Origin: Aphelocoma coerulescens
Lineage: Eukaryota > Chordata > Aves > Passeriformes > Corvidae
Direction of reading: 5' to 3'
NCBI RefSeq assembly: GCF_041296385.1
Contig: NC_091015.1
Location: forward strand, 60,082,345-60,146,344
DNA: 64,000 nucleotides
This document shows, in pieces, positions 1-12,800 of the stretch (its first letter is position 1; every line of letters begins with the position of its first letter). Made by a program: the position numbers and the translations under genes. Below the pieces are notes generated by a model that was not told where the DNA came from, did no database searches, and saw only the letters and a list, made by a program, of their open reading frames with translations.

Positions 1-1340
1 CGTAAATCTATAGACAACAGAAGTCAAAAGAAACCTTCTCCTTCACTTTAACAGCTATAAATTCATGTGTTTGGCTTATTTTTTTCTTTTTGATATTTTA
101 TCTACTATAAATTTTTGGGTGTTTGCTGTAACCATGTATAAAATTAATAAATTTAGTAAGCAATGTGTAGTGAAAACAGTTTGCTGAAACATAGGCCAAA
201 TGATAAATACATTATCAATACAAACATTTTCATAAATTGAAATTATCAGCTTTTATTAAATTAAACACCACACTTCTATTACTGTTAATTATAAATGTTC
301 AGCAAATAGGTGCAAAAGGAGATTATACTGTATATATTATATGTATCATCTCTAAGGGTAATAAAATTAAACTTATGCAACTTCTTTGCCTGATAAAACT
401 GCTAATAGTTAAAAAGAACATGAGAAAAGCTGAATTGTCAAAACACATCTATGTGCTCCAATAACCTCTAAACACTAGGGTTACAGTGGTGTAGGCTTCC
501 CTTGCACTTGTCAAATAATATACAAACATTGCCAAGGAGAATTGTGAACTATTGACTCTAACCCCAAGTAATCTGTTACAGATACCAAATATATTCTATT
601 AAAACACTTTGAAAATACAACAAAAGATGGAGTCTCGAAAATTACTTCAGATTTGAGGGAGTAATTGAATTGTAATGCTAGAGAGAAAGTGATAATTCAG
701 GTTTTGTTGAATTCTGTTGTGAAAAGATGGCTGGAGGTAAAATTAGAGGAAACTGAGTAGTTATACTCACATCCTAACAGAAGTTATAACGGTATGGGAA
801 TTGTAGGGTGAAATGCAGTTGCTGCTTCCTAGATGGAATGCAGTTGGCATGCTCAAATTCCGTGATGATTCCCCACACCCACAATCTGCAACTTTTAGCA
901 GCTGCTAAGGGGGTTGGAATGAAGTGTGGAACAGACTGTTTACATCCTTGCGGAGAGGGGAACTCGATGGGACTTTGCAGCTGATAAACTGCATAGCACT
1001 TGTCAGTCAAGGTGGATAGCAGAAGATGTCTTGCTGCCAAGCCAGCAACAGTGGTGAAATCACTCTCCTCAGATGAAATTGGTTTGGTTCATTATAACCT
1101 TAACCTAATTGCAATATTAATGCACACCTCCATCCCAAAGTTACCTACCCCCAAGGTACAACCACCCCTCACTGAGCATGTGCTCTATACTTTTATCAGC
1201 TAGACCTTTAAGAGCAAAGCAAGTGAATTTTACACCAATCAGTGACAAAGATTCTTTATTTTACAGAATTTAATTTATTTTAATTAAAAAGAATTTTACA
1301 CCTTCAGTATGACTATGACATCAAGCTCCATCTACATACA
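1..1340. other. AT-rich stretch, nothing recognised
   Basis: No repeat family or gene is recognised here. Short open frames occur on both strands, but their composition is that of chance frames in AT-rich DNA. The last part (about 900-1340) could hold the U3 portion of the LTR-like segment that follows, but I see no clear TG start. Confidence 0.5.
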
Positions 1341-1660
1341 AAGAAATGGTATAAAAGTAGGTTGCAGATGGAAGAAAGTCAGGGAAGACTCCATTGTAGC
1401 TACTGGGATCAGCTGACAGCCTGAGCCTGTGGTGCCCTCCATAGGGGCCGCTATTGGGTGAGAACCACACTCTGTGCAAGCTGAATAATTTTACCAGGGA
1501 TTAGACCTTGTCTGTGCGTTGCTTTGAATAAGTTTTTGCACTCAGATATTATCACTGACAATCCTTGAATCTTAACCTGCCACAATTTTCTATTAATAAA
1601 GAGCATTACTCTGAAGAGTCCTTCACAGATGCTGGCAGTGTCTGGAAGCAGGGAACATAA
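1341..1660 (+). mobile_element. Old LTR-like segment (ERVL-type), 3' part of an LTR
   Basis: The order of signals is that of an LTR promoter followed by R and U5. A TATAAAAG box lies at 1350-1357, a GC-richer stretch follows at about 1381-1520, and AATAAA at 1595-1600 is followed by a short pyrimidine and G-rich tail ending near 1657 in GGGAACA. A second AATAAAG lies at 1664-1670. The text around 1520-1657 resembles avian ERVL-type LTR ends as I remember them. That is recollection, not a search result. No internal retroviral genes flank it, so it would be a solo or truncated LTR. The 5' boundary and target-site repeats were not found, and divergence looks high. The alternative is a chance TATA/poly(A) pair in AT-rich DNA. 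Confidence 0.45.
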
Positions 1661-1671
1661 CCAAATAAAGT

Positions 1672-4600
1672 GGAAGACCCACTGAGGAGTCTCCTTTATG
1701 CCACTGGTGTGTGTCCCTGAATAAGTGAGTTGAAATGCCCTCTGATCCAGCAGGACTGCTCAGTGATGGGTCCCACTAATGGAACACTGACAGACTGGTT
1801 GGGCACAAGGGTCTTGGCTTTCCTGGAATGCCGACAGATCAGTAGAGGACATCTCCCATTCTCATGTGTCATTTGATGAATTTTGATAGCTCTATTTTAA
1901 TGAAAGTTCACAGTTTTATACTCATATACTATTAGATTCAGTATTTGCAGGCCCTCCTTCCTTCCAACTGCAATAACAAGGCAGGCTCTACACATACCCA
2001 AAACCCCTACACAGCCTTTCCTTAGGACGTGACAGATTACATTCTCCAAAATCCACTTCTACGAAACAATGGTATTGCTCACTCATGAAAGGGTATGTTG
2101 TTAGAAGCAAAAAGATTAAAAACCAACAAAGCCAGTTCATGTCCTGGTTCACTTATACATTATTGTTTCCTTGTTAGGTTTTAGCAAGCTGCCTTTATTA
2201 ATGCTTATGCATGTTCACAGTGGTCAAAATCTCTAACCCTCTTTGTATCTGAAAATTGGTTTAAAGCTGGACAAAATCATCTCACGGTGTTTCAAAGCTA
2301 AAAACTGCTGAGATGTCTATACAAACCACGTGTAACAATTCCACTTCTGGGGAATTGGGAAGCCCAGTTCTGCCCCAAGCAGAGGGCCATGGAGTAACAT
2401 GTGATAATAAAATCTAGACTGGATAGTATTTTCCTCTCTCTCCTTCCCCTCTTCAAGGCTCAAAAATTGCATTTCAGGTACTGCGGGTAAGACTGTCAGC
2501 AAGCTCACATTTGGAAGAAAAGATGTCTGCTCACAAACAAGGTGTTCTGCCATGTGTTCAATATAAAAATGAGTTGCAAAAATGATTTTGCAGATAAGAA
2601 TCATTGAGAACGGCTCCACAGTGTGATTAAAACTTCTCTTGTGTAATGTTTCTTCAAAAAGACCAGAGAAATCAGTATTTATCATAGCAAGAGAAATTTC
2701 TTTCCTCCTTTTCATTATTTTGTCTCTGAAATCTGTAACATATTCATAGCCCTGTGGTAATATAGCAGCTTATGGGCCTCATTATTACCTCAGCTGTGTT
2801 TTCCATGGACTGCAACCATGGAAAGGAAGGTGAAAAAGCCCTTGTATTACAAGCCTGGACATTTTGCTGTCAAAGGGCATGGGTATCAAAGATGCTATGG
2901 AAAAGGGCAGGTCAGGTTAGGGGACTGGACACAGGTTCCTATGATAATGGTTGCAACTGTGTACAGGGGATAGAGCAAACTTATCAAAGTGCATTATATT
3001 GCTTCTTTCCATCTTCACATTTGTGACCTGGCCTTGAAGCAGAATATTGCTTTTTTCAGAGAGACAGGGTGTACCAAATAGCAACTTCTGATAGAAAAAG
3101 CAGAAAAATAAATACAACTAGGTAAATGATAGATGATAAATGGTAAATGATAGCTCTCAGACAGAATTTACCAAAATTTTTTGACAAAATGCATTTCTTA
3201 TGAGTGGAGGAGGAACTCCCACTTGTCAAAATAAAAAACATTTCACAGATATATGTTTATTTTGAAGAGAGATTTTTTATCCCAGAAGTAATGTCTAGTC
3301 CAAATGAGAGAAGAGACTCTTACCAAGAATTCAGTTTTTGTGACATTTGTCATGGTACAGTAGATCAGTATTTCTCTTGAAACATTTCATGAGAAGAGGT
3401 TATACAGGGAAATAGTTTTGAGGATAAAGGGGCCACTAACTGCTGCTCTTACGATGAAATGACTGCCCGTGGCAGAAGAGAGTATCCAAGGTGGTCTGTG
3501 CTGAGCAAGCACTGAACTGAGACACGTCTTGCATTTCCTGTGCCTACCTCAGAAATTCCCTTTTTATGAACGGAAACGTGCATGCTCTGTAAGGAGGAAT
3601 GAGCTCTTGGACTCTTAGGGATGCTTAGCACAGGCTCATGGATCATGAGCCTCACTAAAGGTGGCCATTTAAAAAGTCACCCTTGCTCTTAGCAAGGGCA
3701 AGCCACATCTCACACTGCTAGTGAAAAGCATTACACTTGAAACTGCCGGGCTCAGCAAGGGCTGCACACTGCATGGGTGGGAAGACAGAACATAAGCAGG
3801 ATTGCTACAAAACTGAGTAAAAGGGTGAAATATTCCTATTATTCCAGTGAAGACAAGCAGCTGCAATACATTCCTCTAAAACAATTAAACCGAATGTATT
3901 ATTCTCTACACATTACCAGCCAGAAACAGAGTACTATCAGGTTTCCCAAAGATATACATAAGTAAAAATTCCCCCTTTTTTTTATTCCATTAAAGCAGAA
4001 ATATCACAGCAATGAAAGTATCCATGTAGGGTTATCTTAATTAGTATTTTCAGTTCTCAGAAAAGAGAGAACTACTAACTCAAATAAATATATTTTCAGT
4101 TAATTGCTACTGCTGTACAACAAAGAATAAATTTTTGTGCCTTTACAAGCAGAGGTGAATTTCTGAGGCTTATCTTTCAAATGAAGTACATTTTTTAATC
4201 AAAAGCATCTCATAACTACTGTTTGCAGCTTTTATCTCACTGCTGCTGTACATCACTTTATCTACTGGAAAAGCTCACACATTTTGTACAGCAATATGAG
4301 AGAACTGAAATTCAAAACATATAAAAATCTCACAGTGTTATTGTTCCATTAATGTTTTGTATATTAGGTAGGAACAATACCAGCAATGAAACTTCTATGC
4401 TACTATGACAGAAATAGTAGGGAACCTTTTAGTAGGTAAAATCCCAAGAGATTTTACTGCCACTTACATTCCCAAAACACAAAGTTCTGAGGTGAAAAAG
4501 TAAGTATTTCCAGAGGTCATACTAATGTTGTCATTACTGGAAAGCAAAGGTTTTTCAACATCAAGGAAATATCTTTTATAAAAATAATGTTAATTTTTTT

Positions 4601-5960
4601 TCACTCCCTTAGAAAGCAAAATAAAATTTTATTTCCTTAAAACCCACCACTATCAAATCATTGTAGTGTTCCATTCACCAATTTTGATCAAAAAGATGAA
4701 ATAAGACTGTCTCTTTAGCAGAGGTCACATATCTTTTACTGCCTCTGTCTTAAAACAACACCAGTGAATGGAACTCAGTGGTTTTTTCTAAAGGGCTTTT
4801 AATCATTCTTATAAAAAAGGATAGAATTTTAAGACCAATATTTTCTTTTGTTCATTTCTTCTGCTGTTATCATGTCCCTGTTAGTGTATCAATAGTTCAT
4901 TGTTTATTTTCTATTTCTTAAATCACTTCAAGCTGTGAAGTCTGTCCATGTCTAACATACCACAGGGAGAAGAGTGCAAAGACTGGTGCTAAGATCACCC
5001 TTAACAGGAGAAGAAAGATATAATGTGAGAATCAGATTCTCATTTTGATATTTATTTTGAAAAAAATGGGCTTTCTCATAGTACCCCAGAGAGCAGCCTC
5101 CATCCTCATTCACTGAATAATGCTGTCATGAGTTCTTGAGCTTGCAGGGATATACAAGCCTTGGAACGGAATAGTTCCTACATTGCTATCATCAAGGAAA
5201 CTCTGCAATTTATGTTCTTTACAATATAGTCTTAATTCATATTTTGAGCTACAGTACCTTAACCTTTGTACTGTGGATAATTTCTCCACAAATGATTTAG
5301 CCTACTGACCATTTCATATGACTAGCCATATATCCTTGTTTGGAAAGCACAGTTTTCATTAAATTTAATTACTTTGCCCTACAGCTTGCATGGGAAAGGC
5401 TCATGGTAAAGGTGCAGCTATTAAATAAGTGCAGCTACTAAACAAGGCCAGCTGCTATTAAAATCTACATAGTAAAGGTGAAGCTACTAAATTAAGGTGA
5501 TTACAGTTTGAAGGTGTTTCTAGATGAAGACATATGGGTAAGCTTTTGCACCTGTAGTGCATTTTACCATACACAATGTTGTAAAACTTGTGTGAGTGGC
5601 TCAGCAAGGTGTTTCCATGTCTTAGCTGTTACAATGTCATCTTAAAATAATTTCTACAAATATGAAATATATTATTTTTAAAATTTTAATCCATTAGAAA
5701 TTCATTTAAACACTTGACTCTGCAATTCTGAAATTCATTATGAATCTCAAAATCTCTACTATACTTCAAAGTAAAAAATCCCTTTAAAAATTATTAAGTA
5801 TTTTTCTAAAATGTATTGTGAATGGCACTCATAAGTAGAACACAAGTCCTAGTGAATTGCTGGTAGCTGGCTCCTCTCCAATTTTCACAGGCTGTAGCAC
5901 TTTCTAGCAAACTGAATTCATCCACTTCCCACAGCACTTGGCTTATATCTTCTCAAAACC
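1672..5960. other. AT-rich stretch, nothing recognised apart from a small inverted repeat
   Basis: No gene or repeat family is recognised. A 9-bp perfect inverted repeat (TTTCCATGG at 2800-2808 and CCATGGAAA at 2816-2824, 7-base loop) is the only ordered structure seen. A 132-codon minus-strand frame at 2317-2715 has no supporting splice or homology signal. Confidence 0.45.
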
Positions 5961-5965
5961 ACACT

Positions 5966-6275
5966 TTACTCCTTGTAGTCATGAGATAAAAGTCTGTGTG
6001 TGGCTTCTAATTTCATTGTACCAAAATAACTGTTCTTGCAGCTCACCAGAGCAGTGTTTGTACAAGATGCCAGAGTTTCTGTGCAAGGCATGATGCCTTT
6101 GAAGGGAAAAGTCTCCAAATACATTGTTTGTATCAGTTGGGGGAGCCAAACTTGGCAAAAGCCATACCCCTGATGGACGCATTTGGATGAGGCTCTGAAG
6201 CATACTCTTCCATCATCTGTGATCAGGTATTCTCTTTGAGGGAAGTAGTTGAGTTGCTTTAGAAGAGGGTTCAGA
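5966..6275 (-). other. Exon-like open frame ending in TAA, function unknown
   Basis: On the minus strand a frame of roughly 100 codons runs from just after an in-frame stop near 6276 to a TAA at 5966-5968. It contains six cysteines spaced through its middle (first near a VCFRASSKC motif, last near LVSCKNSY) and ends HDYKE before the stop. A possible splice acceptor (CTAATTAAG) precedes it. I recognise no family. It lies directly downstream of a second open frame (6285-6573) in a different phase, which could mean two exons, a frameshifted pseudogene, or two chance frames. Several frames of this length are expected by chance in 64 kb of AT-rich DNA, so support is weak. Confidence 0.15.
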
Positions 6276-6284
6276 ACTTAATTA

Positions 6285-6573
6285 GCATGTTAGCAAAGTG
6301 GGCAAAGGTCTGGGAAAATGGAATAAAGAGCAAGTCAAACCGCCCATGTAGGAACATCCTGAAACGATGCAATATGACCATCCTTTGCAGAGCAGAACAC
6401 TCTCATTAAATTGCTTGTACAGAATAACATTCTCATTATAAAGAACAGTTTGGGGGTCTATCACTTTTCTATCATTAGCAGCTCCTAGAATTTCCATTAT
6501 TTTCCGGAGATACTGCGGTAAGTTCCCTTCAGCACTTCCTTCAGACCGTAATGATATTTTACATCTGGATAAT
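6285..6573 (-). other. Exon-like open frame on minus strand, possible exon or pseudogene
   Basis: On the minus strand a pyrimidine-rich acceptor-like run ending CCTATTAG stands next to an open frame of about 95 codons, starting near 6573. The residues include a balanced, protein-like run: NLPQYLRKIMEILGAAND, then VIDPQTVLYNENVILYKQF. This contains more D, E, G, A, V and Q than typical chance frames in this window. No strong GT donor follows, and I cannot name a family. It sits immediately upstream of another open minus frame (5966-6275) in a different phase. It could be an internal exon, part of a decayed retrocopy, or chance. Only a protein-level search could decide. Confidence 0.2.
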
Positions 6574-6579
6574 CTAATA

Positions 6580-9500
6580 GGAGTAATAACATAATATTAA
6601 TCCAATTTGAAATTCACTGAATTATTCTTGTTGATTTCAGTGGACTTTGAATGATAATTCACGAATGACCAAGAGGTGACACCAGAGTTTTGGAGACCAG
6701 AGGATCTGTCAGAAAACTACCTACATTTTTTTCAAAATCCCAGGGCACTTCAAGCCCTAATGTCTGAAAGCTAGTTTTGCTGTGATCCAAATTGGATTTG
6801 GTGCTGTACTAACACAAGATGCTTTGAAGAGGTACATGGTCTTTGCAACCCATATTATTTCACATGTGTTTCATAATCATAAAAATATCATTAATAATGA
6901 AGCATATTTATTTTATCAATATTCTTTCTTTCCTTGATCACAGGCAAAGGGTTTTTCACTTGTAGATCTTTGTGGCAAGACCCAGAGTCAGATAGGGCTT
7001 TGAGGAAGTTTATCTAAAATTTTTCTTTATGATGAATGTCCTAAAATATAAAATGACTTTTATCAATGTTTTTATTAACCTATAAATTGGAATACTTTAC
7101 TTTTTAAATCAAGACAGACATTTAAGACAGATTAGGTACAAAAATCTTTGTCTTCTCTGAGTTTCCTTGCTTCAGGTTTTCTCATAGCACTACAGAAGGT
7201 TTCTGAGATGCAGCAACTTCTGCATTGACTGTCTCTGCCACCTCCAAGGTGTGTCTGTCTCATCCCTTCTTTCAATAGTGTCTTCATAGTTGCAGGTTGC
7301 CAGTGCATTTCTTTACCTCTTTATCTGCCTGTGAGCTGTCTAGTCTCATTCCTGAAACGGAAAGCTCATGTGGTCCTCTAGAGCAGCAACAACCTGCCAC
7401 CTCCTTTCACAAGGATCTACATCATCTGATCACTCATCTCTTATAAATAAAGAAGTAAACAGGTAGATATCAAATATCACAATCTGAATGACTTTTTTGG
7501 GGTTTTGAGGAAACTAAACCTTATGATATGACTTCCAAAGAATTTATCTGGCAAATAACTTAAAAATAGATGATGGTCATTTTCCTAAGGGCATATGTAT
7601 GTTGTTAAAAGATTAACTTATTTTTGGAAATCAGTTAAAGCTCTTAGTTCCTTTGGATTTTCTGAATTAGGCTGTCTTAATCTATATGTATCTAAAGATG
7701 TCTTTTTGCTACCTCGAGTCACATGTTTACATTCAAATATTGCCTAAAAGGTGGCAAGATTGTCATCTGTCTTTAGGTTGATTAGCAGTTTGAAAGGGAA
7801 AGGGAGGAAGGCTGAAGGTAGTACTACTGAGATGACTATTGAAGGCTTTCAGTTTCCCTCAGCCTTCAGAAATTTCTGCAAATTTCGTGATCTTTAAAAA
7901 GCCTGGCTGACACTGCTAGGAGCCATGGCACCTCTGACAGATATCAGGGGAAAGACGCTCCGAAGAACATGAAGAACCCCTGCTGCTTAAGTAGTCTTGC
8001 CAGCTAAAACTCTTACAGCTAAAACTCCTGAAGAAACAAAGACATTATTCAACTCTGACATGATTTTCTTAACAGCTCTACATATTTGTTCCATATTAAA
8101 TACCTACCAGATTCTCCTAACATTTGTGTACCATACACATCTTTTCCCCTATTGACATTCTACAACTATTGGGAAGCACAATAGCAGTTCCTATATGCAT
8201 GCATATTCTGGGTAAAATACCTTGCAACTTTCCTAAGTAATTTTTTTTATGTAACAAGGTTAGCTCATAAGACTCTCTAAAATATTCAAAAAACTATAAC
8301 ATTGTAAAAAAGGCTTTATTTCCAATGGTCTTACAAAACAGTCAGACTATTATGAGTAAGTAAAACAATATTAAATAGGGATTTAAAAATCTTATCTTTT
8401 CCAGATCAGTAACTCATGTTTTAACTGTACTTGATTAATTTAGCACCTCAGAAACACAACATTTAAATATTTTGATTGAAATATATGTCTTTTTTGAGAC
8501 CTTCTACATTCCTTCAGATTTTAATAAAAAGTAAAACCTCAAACAAAGGTATTGGTTAGCACCTCTGCTATGTCCAAGCATTCTTTTACTAAAGTAACCC
8601 ACAAAATCAGAGAAAAAACTCCCCAAAGTATTAAAGTGTGAAGTGACTGTTGGCACGGCAAATTTAAGAGATGAGTACATGTAGGCCAAAAGATCCAGGT
8701 CATGCGGAAAGCAACAAACTTTATTATAATAGAAGGACCAATATGGTTAACAAATGAAATTTATGATGGTGTTGATGAGCTTTAGGGCTCAAAACTGACA
8801 TCGGCCCCTTAGTATAATGCAAGCTAAGATCTGATATCCAGTATATTTATTTCAAATGTTTTTCTTTACTCAGCTGGTTTTTAGGACTTACCAGAGCATA
8901 TTGAGTTATGCCAACTATGCATGTTTTGTAACAAGATGACCTTCTAGCAACTCATAATGAATTTAAGTGCAGCTGTAATAAGAATATCAAAAGGAGTTTA
9001 AAAGTCATGTTTATAATCTTTTGGTGAGGCCACAGACTTCATTATCATAATGTTATAGCACAGATTCAAATCAATTTCAGTTATACTTCTAATGCAATGT
9101 CAGGCTCACAACCAACTGCTTCAATTATTTTTTCAGTAATGTCTCATCTAAAATTTCTCTTTTTCTTCCTGTTAGGCCCTTTCCTTTCACTCAAAACAGA
9201 CATATATAAAAGGAGAAAGCAGCCATGGAGTTTCCTGAAGAGCTACCACATTTCCTCTGGAATTACAGCACATCTGCTTGAGTCAGGGCCAGAAATGACA
9301 TTAAGTTGCCATACAAACTCTATGGTAAATTTGTTAAGTGTTCTCCTTTTGGCCAGAAGGGAATTTTTTTTTCTTTTTTCTTTTAATGCTTAACTACTAA
9401 ACCTGTGGCAAACAACCCAGTTCTTTAATAGGGATCCTTCTCTTGAAATTTATATATTTGTAGCCAAATTATAAATCTGTGGGCTAAAAGACATCTTCCT

Positions 9501-9735
9501 TAACATGGGCTTTACTCCTGGTACAGAAGAGCTTTGAATTTCAAACATGGCAGAAGGAAGAAGCTCTTTTTTGGGGTACCTTTCTCCAGCTAAGAAAAAG
9601 GGGGAAAAAAAGACTGCTATCTCATTATGTGGAACTATACTGGCAGTGAAAAGAAGCTAATTTTGAAAGCATTGTGAATGAATTATTCTTTCATAGTATG
9701 ACATCTTCAGAAATACACCTTGTGTTTGTTCTTAG
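6580..9735. other. AT-rich stretch, nothing firmly recognised
   Basis: No gene or well-supported repeat. A short GC-richer patch near 7915-7990 (with GATATCAGGGGAAAGACGCT) loosely recalls interior sequence of avian LTR elements, but it is too short to call. Confidence 0.4.
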
Positions 9736-9803
9736 CAGAGATAAGAATTCAAATCACTCCAGGAGATCCTGAGCAACACTCAGACTGGAGTCCTGTATTT
9801 GGG
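9736..9803 (+). other. Candidate small internal exon (weak)
   Basis: A pyrimidine-rich run ending TTGTTCTTAG precedes the segment and a GTAATT donor follows GGG at 9803. The frame that is open throughout reads EIRIQITPGDPEQHSDWS then PVFG and ends in phase 0. The frame is protein-like but only 22 codons long, and the donor is not a strong match. No family is recognised. It could be a chance match. RNA-seq junction reads would be needed. Confidence 0.15.
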
Positions 9804-12800
9804 GTAATTCAACTCTGAATTTTCATTATTTCTTTCCAAGAAATACGCTTACATAGTAATTTGCTGTTGTTTTCTGGAACCTACTGGAAAATGTCAATTT
9901 GAGATAAAGGGCCATAAAACAGGTCCCCTGGGTAAATTATGCAGCAATACCAAAATGTGCAGCACCAATCGGGGTTGAGATATGTACAGAGCATCATACA
10001 CACACCTTACAGTAGGGTACTGGGGTAGTGGCACTGCATACATGGAGTTTACAGGCAAACAAGCACAAACTTCTCCCTTGCCTAGGGCTTTGTTTCAGTT
10101 CACTGAACAAAGCACTAAAAAGTAATTACAGTCTTTTTCTTGGAAATTGTTTCAGACCCTCCTTGGAGGTTTCTGCTTCAAAGACATTCCAAATTATAAC
10201 AAAAGAAAGTGGGCTATTTGCCCAAAGTTTGAGAAAAATTACATTTAATAGCACAAATGTGGGGTTTTTTTGGTTTCTTCTCATATCAGGAAAGGGCAGC
10301 CAGGTTTGTTTGAAGTGTTATGTTCAGGAATTGCCTTCTTCCTCCAGATTCCGAGTAAAAGACAGCTGGAATCTGTCCTTACTAGCCTTATACATTACCA
10401 TTAAGGCAGCTTCATCTCACACTGTTCTTAATTTCTTAAGCTGAAAAAGTAGAGAAACAGTCCAAAACTTCACAGGCCACAGATCTATTCTTTCTTCTGG
10501 TGACGCATGATGTCTGCCTCTCAGCTATGCTGCAAGGAATAGAGTCTGAAACAAAGACAAAGCCAGTCCAGAGCCTTTTTTTTTCGACAGAATCTTAGAA
10601 GCCCATCAATACTTCTTCCATCAATAAAATTCTTTGTGGAAAGTATTGTCTGTGAAGTTCTACTTTAGGAAGTAGGGAGATGTGTCTTGCTAGTGACTTA
10701 TGATTCACAGAATTAAAAGGAAGTCAAACCCAAAAATTCTAGAAAACAAACCAGCTGAAATATTACTGGCATCATATCTATTATCCCTTCTACTCAAGGC
10801 AATTACATCAAATCACTAAAAAAATAAGGTGTTGAAAATACTGATGCCATGTCAAAACAGAGTTAAAGCTCTCAACTCAAAAAGAACATATACTTTCTAG
10901 CTTCTCTAATTCTGTGTCTTGTGTTCATTAACAGACCTTTAATGAAAAATATAATTCTAGATGGTACAGAATCATAAAAAATTAAAAATTGTGTTATGAA
11001 TAAAAATAGAAGAATACATGCATTTTCCAGAAAAAGAATAATAAAAGTTATCAGTAAGACAAAGATGGAAAAAGAGTCATCAAATTGAGAAGTTACTTGA
11101 CTCAAGTTAATAATTTTTTATTATGATTAAGTGCTTCCGGTCTGTAGAAAACTCTATAGCACTGTCACAGGTTTTGCTGTCATGACAACATGAACCAGAC
11201 TTATGCCTTTATGGAAGTTTCTGCCCCTTTTGAGTTCCTGTACATATTTCAATTACACTGCAAGTATTTGCAGAGATTCTGTAAGACTTTTGCAAAAATC
11301 TAAGTTACTTTTTGACCATTTGAAAGTTGTTTGCCCTCACAAACGTTCATGAGCTGAAAAAATAACTTCTACTGGATGCATGAAGAGACCTAAGAGAATC
11401 TCTGTCTTACATAAATCAATTCTTGTACAAATAAATAGTAGTCATCTTTCCATCTTGTCTAGTGACTATTTCACTCCTTTTCTCTAAAGGATTTGGTTTT
11501 GGATAGATTTTTATGGGTTTAGATCTTGTCTCTCTATGTTACATATAATCTTCTCTTTCTATAATAAATACTTATTTCTTCTTTAAAGGAAGCTGATTAG
11601 CACTGGCGATCAGGGTTAAGTTACATCATGTTGTGTTGAAAATATTTCAACAACATAATTACTCCAAATTGAAGTAACTTCTCCCATTTATCTTAGCTTG
11701 AAGCATTTTTGTTAGAAGAATGGCATAATGTGGTTCTTTTCTTCTCTGACTGTGTGGCACTGCCATAGTGCTAGGCTAAAGTACCATTGATGGATTTCCT
11801 CCTCTGTTGCTGTATAGCCTTAGCTGTGATGTTGTGCATAGACAGAGTTCAAAACCAGTTTAAAATTATGTCAGTGACTGTTTTCTCTGCTCAAGAGGAG
11901 GTGGTATGAACCCATTTTGGGGAGACGAGAGGTGGAGAAGTGGCAGAGGCAGAACTTCTGGCATAAGTATTTCTAAATGCATAAGTAGAGACTGGTAGTT
12001 CTGCTCCCAGAGTGGCATCTCAGGAAGCAGAACAGGAGCAGTCCACAGTCACAGCAAAAAGTCACAGTCCCACCTAGTGCAAATGCAAGTTTGGTAAAAA
12101 TAAAAAATGATTGGGCTAATATAAACTGACTAAGGATTTAACAAAGGTCAGCTCTGAGTTATATTGAGCCTTAATAAGAATGAAAGATAGCTAACAGACC
12201 AAAGGATTGGATTAAAATTTTTCCACTCTATTTTGTCACTGGGTTTAACCAGAATTGACTCACAACTGATTTTTATAGTTCTGTAACAACTGAAATTGAT
12301 TAGACATATGCAAATAAGATTTGGTAAGACAAACACTTTTTTTGGTTGTTCTGAAACCACTTAACAGAGTAAACAATAGGGTCAATATATTCCATCTCAG
12401 GTTTAAACATAATTTCTACTTGACAAGGATAAAAAGGAATCTACATTTTTTTGAAGCCAAGCATTGAAAGCATTAGATTAGAAGTTAAAGAGCACAGCAC
12501 AATGATTTAAAGGTTGACTGGGATTCCAAATTGTATTCTGTGTTTTATTATATATTTGAAAAACTAATTATAACTAAAACATAACTGATGCCAGAGGAGG
12601 ACTAAGAATGTTTATAAAATACTATAATTGAATTATCACCAAGAAATTAGTGTTGTGAGATGAGAAAAATCATTATGCAATATCAGTGTGCTATCAAATG
12701 TGTGAAATCTAAACCTTTTTGGAGTTCAGAACATTTCATTTCAGCTACCTAGTAATTCACCTTTCAGCATTAGACACCATTATTGAATGATGAGGACTGT

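Noticed and set aside
2317..2715. 132-codon minus-strand frame
   Set aside because: No recognisable domain or splice context; length is within chance expectation for 64 kb in six frames.
6391..6516. Plus-strand segment between CCATCCTTTGCAG and GTAAGTTCC
   Set aside because: Despite good-looking splice signals, all three plus-strand frames contain stops.
10028..10444. 138-codon plus-strand frame
   Set aside because: No motif, no splice support and chance-like composition.
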